A stretch of DNA of 61,169 nt. Origin: an uncultured Clostridia bacterium (GTDB taxonomy: Bacteria; Bacillota; Clostridia; Oscillospirales; Ruminococcaceae). A program made the position numbers and the translations under genes. The stretch covers positions 1 to 61,169 of the forward strand of contig CANRLH010000009.1 of the NCBI GenBank assembly GCA_947631455.1, written 5' to 3'. Positions within the stretch are counted from its first letter, which is position 1; every line of letters begins with the position of its first letter. A model generated the notes under the pieces. The model saw nothing but the letters and a program-made list of their open reading frames with translations, was not told the origin of the DNA and ran no database searches. Below are positions 55,407 to 61,169 of the stretch, in pieces.

Positions 55407-55712
55407 GGGGTAGCAGCGGGTAGCAGTACGGGTAGCAGCGTTTTTCGGTACTGCTACCCCAAAAAGTCCAGTGTTTTCAAGGCTTTGCGGCTTGTAGGTA
55501 GCAGTGGGTAGCAGAAGTTTTAACTTCATATCCACAGAAAACTATCTTTATCCCCATTTCCGCTTTTTGTACTCCACTTTCTTTTTTCGGCTGAGAAGTG
55601 TGGAGTACTGCTACCTCTGCTACCCAGAGCCGTGAAACCCTTGATATTACTGCGTTTTCTTGGGTAGCAGTTGCAATTTTCACTGCTACCCGTACTGCTA
55701 CCCCTGCTACCC
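55407..55712. repeat. 12-copy GGGTAGCAG array (candidate iterons/origin)
   Basis: The 8- to 9-bp unit G(G)GTAGCAG occurs in both orientations: forward at 55407, 55418, 55430, 55496, 55506 and 55662 (nearest G), reverse complement CTGCTACC(C) at 55451, 55608, 55617, 55683, 55695 and 55704. The last overlaps the primase stop. Two dense blocks flank an AT-rich middle with TATCCACAGAAA, similar to part of a DnaA box. This layout is typical of a replication origin with iterons bound by a replication initiator, here likely the adjacent primase-helicase. Confidence 0.75.
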
Positions 55713-58001
55713 GGATGACAAAAATTCGATGCCGTCATAGCCGTATTCCCTCGCATATTGCTCCTTGGCTTCGGTTGTCAGTGAATATTCCTTATAGTAG
55801 GTGTTGCCTTTCTGGCGCGTGGTCATATTCTGGAACGTGGTACCAAGATAATCGGCAAGCTCTTCCCGGAACTCTTTGGCGTTTTTGGCATAGCCGCTAT
55901 TGTTCTCCCGGCACCATGCCTGATAGACGCGGTAGATGCGACCCGTGGTGCAGTAGCGGTTGATTTTGCCGTCCTGCCATGGACACATACATTCCTCAAA
56001 GAAGCTGATGACGGTGCTGTTTTCCGACATATACGTCTCCCTTGCCGCCGTGACGCTTTCCGGCTCTGAGAAGCGGTAGCCATTTCGGATGACCGTCTGC
56101 AATGCCTGCACCGCCTTATACACAATGCCGTCACGCTCGGCGTACATCTTGTCCAGCAGTTGCTTGTCCTGTTTTTCTTTTGGGATAATATTTGGGCAGC
56201 GGACTACCATAATGCGGTCATAAACCCACTGGCCGTTATCCCCGCCGAACTTCGGCAGACGGTTCATGCAGAACCAGAGCAGGCCGCTGTAGGTAAACTC
56301 AAACGCCTGCTGGCCTTTGAACTCGGCATAGAGGCTGTCCCCGCCTGTGATCTTCTTGAAGGTCTTCAGTTCATCTACGGTCAGGAAGCTCATATCCGAG
56401 GAGCCTGCCAGCCGTGTGCCGTAGATGGCTCCCGTGCCGAACCGCGCCTCAATTTCCTTAAGGTCGATGCCGATGAAGTTTCCCTTGCCGAGTAACCGCT
56501 CCACAAGGCTTTTTAGCTGGGATTTCCCGGTATCTCCATCGCCTACGAGGAATAGGGACTTTTTCAGTCGCCATCCCTTGACATTGGAGATGCATACGCC
56601 GATGAATTCCAGCAACAGCCGTTCGATAGCCTTATCGCCGTTTGTGAGCGTATGCATATACGCATCGAATACGGGAGTTGGCTCTTGGCTTCCTTTCCAT
56701 TTGCAGGGAATCTGTATCGTGGAATATACGGTCGGCGTGTGTGGTATCAGGTCAATGTCATTTTCCGTTATGTGGAGCAGACCGTTTCTGAAATTGATCA
56801 GGCTCTCATCGGCATCCAGTTCATCCTGTCCGACATAATTCAGATCGGTCGTGATGTGCTGTAACGCCTCCGATACCTTGCTCATCTTCACCAGTTCCTC
56901 ATCGTAATCGGCGATATACCGTTTGATAACACCCATCAGCATATCGTTGGAATACAGGCGATAACAGCCGCCGTCATACACATATTTCAAAAGTCCCTGT
57001 TTGCCGTTATCCCGAACAAGGATGTAATCCAGATGCTCACGGACGTGCTTTGCCAGCAATGCGGTCACGATGTACGGCTCCCCAGTCTGGAGATTGAAAC
57101 GGACGAAATCAGGATGTTCCATTTTGGATTTATGGAATGTGCCATGGCAGGCTTCAATGCCCGCCGCTATGGTGGATTCCCGGTAATCGTCCCGGTTCCA
57201 TTTATCCCGCATGAGGGCGGAGGATCGGTATACCCTGTCGATCAACTCCGGATCAGGTCCTGTGCGGAACGCTGTCATGGCGCATAAAGCACAGTCAGCC
57301 TCGGATTGGGAATCGTAATCACTCCAATCGCCATCACAATACAATTTACGGAACTTTTCGTTGTTTTTCTGCTTCAGCAGACTGGCTACGGTATCGAACA
57401 CTTCCTTATCGCCGCCATCGCGTTTTTCGCTGAATTTCCGCTTTTCCTTTTTCCGCATATTCTTGTCAAGCGTGACGAGGAGCGCGTCCGTACATTCCTT
57501 CAACGGCACGTCCCGTATCACATTGCCCGTATATACGGCAAAACGGTTTGTGATGCCGCCGCAGTACAGTTCCGTCTGGTTGTGCGGATTTTTCATATAG
57601 AAAGCCTTGTCAAGCCGCCGCCTTCCTTTTCCGTCCATGTAGGTCGGTATCCTGCTGATATCGCATTTTCCGTAGATATGCACGCCGCCTCCGCTGACGG
57701 AGTATTCCGTATAGGAACCGAACCTCTCAAGGAGCAGTTGCACATATGGGTCGGATAGGTCTCTGTGGTCAATATCGAGAAAGAAGTATCCCTCCGGGAT
57801 TTTGAATCCAACGCCGTCATACCCATGCTCCTTTACGGATTCCACGGCATCGCTGTGCGTTACCCATGTGTGCGCATACGGCGCATTGGTGCCTGTCGGT
57901 GTGCCGTATGCGGATATGGGAACCTTCGTCCGTTTGCCGTTGCGGGTCTCATAGCACCAGCAGAACCATATTTTTTGCGCTTTCAGTTCGTCCATGTGCA
58001 T
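55707..58001 (-). CDS. P4-like primase-helicase (D5/SF3)
   Basis: A 764-aa replication protein. The N-terminal primase-polymerase-like domain has FFLDIDHRDLSD (near residue 75) and SVSGGGVHIY (near 105). A D5_N-type middle domain (about 300-430) leads to an SF3 helicase with Walker A LVGDGDTGKSQ (near 490), a B-type MNRLPKFGGDNGQW and VYDRIMVVRCPN. The C-terminal region is winged-helix-like. Phage P4 alpha and satellite replication proteins have this order. The ATG follows AAGGAGG; a GTG 12 bases upstream overlaps that site. Confidence 0.9.
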   Translation of the reverse strand: MHMDELKAQKIWFCWCYETRNGKRTKVPISAYGTPTGTNAPYAHTWVTHSDAVESVKEHGYDGVGFKIPEGYFFLDIDHRDLSDPYVQLLLERFGSYTEYSVSGGGVHIYGKCDISRIPTYMDGKGRRRLDKAFYMKNPHNQTELYCGGITNRFAVYTGNVIRDVPLKECTDALLVTLDKNMRKKEKRKFSEKRDGGDKEVFDTVASLLKQKNNEKFRKLYCDGDWSDYDSQSEADCALCAMTAFRTGPDPELIDRVYRSSALMRDKWNRDDYRESTIAAGIEACHGTFHKSKMEHPDFVRFNLQTGEPYIVTALLAKHVREHLDYILVRDNGKQGLLKYVYDGGCYRLYSNDMLMGVIKRYIADYDEELVKMSKVSEALQHITTDLNYVGQDELDADESLINFRNGLLHITENDIDLIPHTPTVYSTIQIPCKWKGSQEPTPVFDAYMHTLTNGDKAIERLLLEFIGVCISNVKGWRLKKSLFLVGDGDTGKSQLKSLVERLLGKGNFIGIDLKEIEARFGTGAIYGTRLAGSSDMSFLTVDELKTFKKITGGDSLYAEFKGQQAFEFTYSGLLWFCMNRLPKFGGDNGQWVYDRIMVVRCPNIIPKEKQDKQLLDKMYAERDGIVYKAVQALQTVIRNGYRFSEPESVTAARETYMSENSTVISFFEECMCPWQDGKINRYCTTGRIYRVYQAWCRENNSGYAKNAKEFREELADYLGTTFQNMTTRQKGNTYYKEYSLTTEAKEQYAREYGYDGIEFLSSG

Positions 58002-58040
58002 CTCCGGCGTCACCTCCTTCCAACAATATTGTTGCCGCCG

Positions 58041-58220
58041 TCATTTCTGCCTGTTTGAAGTGATAACCAGCCACTCCCGAAAAGCATCGATCGGGATGAG
58101 GATTCTCGTTCCGATACGGATGGACGGGAATCCCGGTGTTTTGACAAGTTCATACGCTTTGGGCAGGGAAATGCCCATCTGCGAGGACAATTCCTGCACG
58201 CTCATAGTGGTCTTTTCCAT
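58041..58220 (-). CDS. excisionase-like HTH protein
   Basis: A 59-aa DNA-binding protein: TTMSVQELSSQMGISLPKAY is a MerR/excisionase-type helix-turn-helix, followed by the wing segment PSIRIGTRILIPIDAFREWL. Such small proteins bind element ends and direct excision by the recombinase. It lies just upstream of the primase gene in the same transcript. GGAGG is 10 bases before the ATG. Confidence 0.85.
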   Translation of the reverse strand: MEKTTMSVQELSSQMGISLPKAYELVKTPGFPSIRIGTRILIPIDAFREWLVITSNRQK

Positions 58221-58431
58221 GAATGCCTTACCTCCGTTTCTGTAGATTTTACTGTTTACATCCGTCCGCTACGTTTCCTGCGGCAGCCCCTTGTTTGAGG
58301 TCTCCGCGTTTTCTCCGCCGGGTGGGACAGGCTCTCTTTCGGTCATCGCGCTGTACTCCGGCAGGTACCCCTTACGGATCGGACTTTTCGGTTGTCAAGG
58401 TGCATTTCAAAAGCGGTTATACAATTTGCTC

Positions 58432-58460
58432 TTGACTTTAACCATATTGTACAGTATAAT
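58432..58460 (+). promoter_or_regulatory. promoter with overlapping palindrome for the zinc-ribbon gene
   Basis: TTGACT and TATAAT at 17-bp spacing. ATATTGTACAGTAT (58444-58457), a 14-bp palindrome with one mismatched pair, covers spacer and -10, the usual place of a repressor site. The divergent xis-primase transcript starts nearby, so one repressor could control both. Confidence 0.65.
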
Positions 58461-58525
58461 GTAATCATAAGCAAAAAACTGGCGGTTACGCTTATGGTTA
58501 CGATTTTCTGATAGGGGGTACAGCA

Positions 58526-59632
58526 ATGCCATACACTTGGGACGATAAATACATCGAGTCGAAAGCGGATAAAGGTACAGACATCCTCGGCTTCGGTGAG
58601 ATCGGCGGCGTTGGGCAGCTGGTGTACCACACATTTCGGTTTAAAGCCTACGACTTTGACATTGATAAGGACGGGCGCTATTATGCCAAAGGCATCTGCA
58701 AACCGGGATGCGAGCCGGAATTTGCCCCCGATGGTGAACTGACCGGGAAGGACATTCTCACGGGCTTGTGTAATCTGGCGAAAAAAATAGACGATTTCTC
58801 CGAAGAGAAACCGTTTACGGAACTGATTATGGAGTGGTGCGGCACATACGCACACCCGTATTCTGTTGATTTTATCTATGCGGGATTGAAAGATAAGCAG
58901 TTTGACATCCAGACGGACGGATTTTTGATTGAAAAGGACAGTATATTCTATATTGATGATTTCATGAAAGACTTGGAGCGGTTGTATAATGCCGCACGGT
59001 TTTATATCGCTCTGGAGGGCGTGTGCGTGGCTGATGAGGACGCCGCATACGATATGTACGCCGAGGGCAGGCATTTTGAAGCCCTGCCCGTGTTTGAGCG
59101 TTTCAAGCATGACAAGCCACCCGTGCCGGATTCCGTCCTTGCTCCCGCGCAGGGGGATCTGCTGAAAGAAATGCGGCTTGCCAGCGAGTACGAAAAAGCG
59201 CACCCGGAAATATATGATGCGGAGCCGGACGGCCTGTTTGCCGTTGAGCCTTACGACTACTACGAGGAACTGCGCGACCGTCTGGTGGAATGCATCCCGG
59301 ATTTCAGGATGCGGCTCAAGCTGAATCCCAGAACAAACCGTTTGGTATTCTCCGCTGACGTCAACTCCGTGTTCGATATTGCATGGTATACGCTGGCACG
59401 GCTTTTATCTGAGGACCCGGCCCCGGAGGACAAGGGTAAAAAAGAAAAGCCGGAGGAAGGGATCATGATTTGCTGCCGCCACTGCGGAGATTTTCTGGTA
59501 CGGCGCAGCAACAGGCAGGAATACTGCGATAAGCCGGAGTGCCAGAAAGCCCGGAACGCGAAAAACCAGCGGGATTTCCGAAGACGAAAACGGGAAGAAA
59601 AAGCACAAAAGGAACATAAAAAAGAGGGCTGA
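58526..59632 (+). CDS. zinc-ribbon protein upstream of the methyltransferase
   Basis: A 368-aa protein. Residues about 1-310 are a mixed alpha/beta region I do not recognise. The C-terminus has a zinc-binding pattern, CCRHCGDFLVRRSNRQEYCD followed by KPECQKARNAKNQRDFRRRK, similar to the CGNR-type zinc finger and strongly basic, suggesting nucleic-acid binding. It is the first gene on the plus strand after the divergent promoter, followed 197 bases later by the type III methyltransferase gene. Its role is unknown; a regulator or element-specific accessory protein is possible. Confidence 0.6.
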   Translation: MPYTWDDKYIESKADKGTDILGFGEIGGVGQLVYHTFRFKAYDFDIDKDGRYYAKGICKPGCEPEFAPDGELTGKDILTGLCNLAKKIDDFSEEKPFTELIMEWCGTYAHPYSVDFIYAGLKDKQFDIQTDGFLIEKDSIFYIDDFMKDLERLYNAARFYIALEGVCVADEDAAYDMYAEGRHFEALPVFERFKHDKPPVPDSVLAPAQGDLLKEMRLASEYEKAHPEIYDAEPDGLFAVEPYDYYEELRDRLVECIPDFRMRLKLNPRTNRLVFSADVNSVFDIAWYTLARLLSEDPAPEDKGKKEKPEEGIMICCRHCGDFLVRRSNRQEYCDKPECQKARNAKNQRDFRRRKREEKAQKEHKKEG

Positions 59633-59829
59633 AACCAAAGGATTTGGCGTTTTGATAGCGTAACTATACTGCAAATACGGCATTTTTTGCCCGTGCGGGG
59701 TATCCCCCCTCTTTAATTCCGCGAAAATTTGCGTTTGAGGGGGCGCCGGTCTTTGGAAAGAAAAGCTGTGGAGATATTACCGCCCCCTGCGGTGGAGACA
59801 GCCTACCTATATAAAAGGAGAATCACATC

Positions 59830-61169
59830 ATGCCAACATTGGAATGGATTGGAAAGAGCAAGGTCGTGAATCATCATCTGGATGTGCCTTATCATGTTCT
59901 CGACCGTAAATATAGCTTTGATGAAAGCGGACAGCATGAGGAGGATGATGGCAGCGAGAACATGATCATCCATGGGGATAATCTCTTGGCACTGAAAAGC
60001 CTCCTACCGCAGTACGAAGGCAGAATTAAGTGCATTTACATAGATCCCCCGTACAATACGGGAAAAGAAGGATGGATATATAGTGATAGCGTAAACGATC
60101 CCCAAATCAGGAAATGGCTTGGCGCTGTTGTAGGCGCTGAAGGAGAAGACCTGTCCCGGCACGACAAATGGCTGTGTATGATGTATCCAAGGCTGAAACT
60201 TTTACAAAGGCTGTTGGCAGATGATGGAGCGATTTTTATAAGTATAGGCGATAATGAGTTTGCTTCATTAAAGTTAATCTGTGATGAAATTTTTGGGATT
60301 CAAAATCTTATTTCCATTTTTGTGTGGAAGAGCAGGGCAAAACCTTCAAATACAGGAGTAGCCAAAGTAAATCCTCAGAACGATGCGGAGTATGTATTAT
60401 GCTACGGAAAAAGTTCTGCCCCATTATTTCAACTTGTGACCTCAGGAAAGGGTCGTAGTTATCCTCATCACGATAAAGATGGCGATTACAGGTTGCAAAC
60501 TATTCTCAAATCAAATCGTGGTGAGAGCAAGCGGGAAACCATGACTTTTGAGTTAGACGGCTATATACCACCGGCTACAAAAAGATGGCAGGCTGGAGAG
60601 GAAACCATCAAAGAATTGTATGCTCGGAACAGGATAACATTTGAAACTGGGGAACCAATGCTAAAATATTATTCACATGAAGAAAATGAAGAAACATCTC
60701 CGTTTTATTGCTATGTAAGTCGTGATGATAGTAGCACCGCTGAAAATGGGAAAAAATTACTCAATGACATTCTTGGAAATCAACACGGTTTTGACACTGT
60801 TAAGCCGATTGAAATCATCACCTACCTACTAACGCACACTGCAGAAAGAGACAGTATCATCCTCGATTCCTTCGCCGGCTCCGGCACTACTGCCCATGCC
60901 ATCCTTAATATGAACAAGGCGAGCGGCGGCAATCGGAAGTTTATCCTGATTGAGATGATGGACTATGCCGATACCATTACCGCAGAACGTGTGAAGCGCG
61001 TGATTTCCGGCTACGGCGAGGGCAAGAATGCTGTGGAAGGTACAGGCGGCAGTTTCAGCTATTACGAACTCGGAGAACCTCTGCTGAAAGATGGCCTGCT
61101 CAATGAAACGGTCGGAGTGGATAAAATCCGTGAATATGTGTTTTTCACGGAGACAAAGCAGAAAATAGC
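59830..61169 (+). CDS. type III site-specific DNA adenine methyltransferase (Mod), partial
   Basis: The frame stays open to the end of the window (446 codons seen). Motif IV IDPPYNTGKEGW is near residue 77 and the SAM-binding motif I LDSFAGSGTTAHA near 345, the IV-before-I order of beta-class methyltransferases such as Mod subunits. The region between them is the target-recognition part. AAAGGAG precedes the ATG. The Res helicase-nuclease would be expected after the window. The plus-strand orientation and position after the zinc-ribbon gene make it cargo of the mobile element. Confidence 0.88.
   Translation, partial: MPTLEWIGKSKVVNHHLDVPYHVLDRKYSFDESGQHEEDDGSENMIIHGDNLLALKSLLPQYEGRIKCIYIDPPYNTGKEGWIYSDSVNDPQIRKWLGAVVGAEGEDLSRHDKWLCMMYPRLKLLQRLLADDGAIFISIGDNEFASLKLICDEIFGIQNLISIFVWKSRAKPSNTGVAKVNPQNDAEYVLCYGKSSAPLFQLVTSGKGRSYPHHDKDGDYRLQTILKSNRGESKRETMTFELDGYIPPATKRWQAGEETIKELYARNRITFETGEPMLKYYSHEENEETSPFYCYVSRDDSSTAENGKKLLNDILGNQHGFDTVKPIEIITYLLTHTAERDSIILDSFAGSGTTAHAILNMNKASGGNRKFILIEMMDYADTITAERVKRVISGYGEGKNAVEGTGGSFSYYELGEPLLKDGLLNETVGVDKIREYVFFTETKQKI

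Noticed and set aside
55407-55712. CRISPR array as explanation for the repeats
   Set aside because: Units are only 8-9 bp, occur in both orientations and have irregular spacing, with no cas genes near.
58343-59203. 286-codon minus-strand frame
   Set aside because: It is antisense to the zinc-ribbon gene, which has its own promoter and ribosome-binding site. The protein resembles nothing.

Overview
The window looks like a chromosomal segment of a Gram-positive gut-type Clostridia, probably Oscillospiraceae/Ruminococcaceae. This is inferred from strong AGGAGG ribosome-binding sites, TTGACA/TATAAT promoters, lipoproteins without an outer membrane, a T-box leader, a cobalamin riboswitch, GatCAB-dependent tRNA charging and Firmicutes genes (trmK, rqcH, tmcAL, PadR, TnpV/TnpW). 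No rRNA, tRNA or CRISPR array was found.

Region 1 (1-36,200) is mostly ordinary chromosome. It holds a lone tyrosine recombinase, an SDR enzyme, membrane proteins, an RsuA-type pseudouridine synthase, an orphan MsmK-like sugar ABC ATPase, an EamA exporter and a CDP-alcohol phosphatidyltransferase. A T-box controls ilvA-ridA. At 11.4-16.9 kb a minus-strand cobalamin riboswitch leads a five-gene operon: a wall-anchored alpha/alpha-barrel protein, a DUF4430 lipoprotein, then EcfT, a double EcfA and a CbrT-like S component. The first two correspond to the two domains of animal transcobalamin/intrinsic factor, so this reads as a surface-capture plus membrane-import route for vitamin B12. Then come a PBP1-GGDEF protein, DUF1858, trmK-nif3-rqcH-mpg, a CotH-type lipoprotein, dagK-hisA, tmcAL, ackA and gatC-gatA followed by a GatB-AspRS fusion, and a parvulin lipoprotein. 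GatCA plus the fusion should make Asn-tRNA(Asn) through a covalently tied transamidosome.

Region 2 (36,200-47,915) is an accessory island starting with TnpV. Almost all the rest is on the minus strand: a truncated WYL regulator, two adjacent DUF262 proteins (one with a DUF1524 HNH nuclease, GmrSD-like), a NADAR-domain protein, a small charged protein, a wrecked CbxX-type AAA ATPase, an intact soluble FtsH-like AAA-protease, and two further genes broken by a 7-G tract and by an amber codon. An IS3-family fragment lies beside the truncated WYL gene. It reads as a decaying defence island.

Region 3 (47,915-49,932) is a PadR-DUF1700-DUF4097 envelope-stress type operon with a palindromic operator over its promoter.

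Region 4 (49,970-61,169, end not reached) is a nest of mobile DNA: a truncated IS481-like transposase, the tail of one large serine recombinase, then an element with an intact serine recombinase, TnpW, a stand-alone HK97-type major capsid protein, small zinc-ribbon and unknown proteins, a 12-copy GGGTAGCAG array next to a P4-like primase-helicase, an excisionase-like HTH protein, a zinc-ribbon protein, and a type III DNA methyltransferase that runs off the window. Capsid without any visible portal, terminase or tail genes suggests a phage-satellite-like lifestyle.
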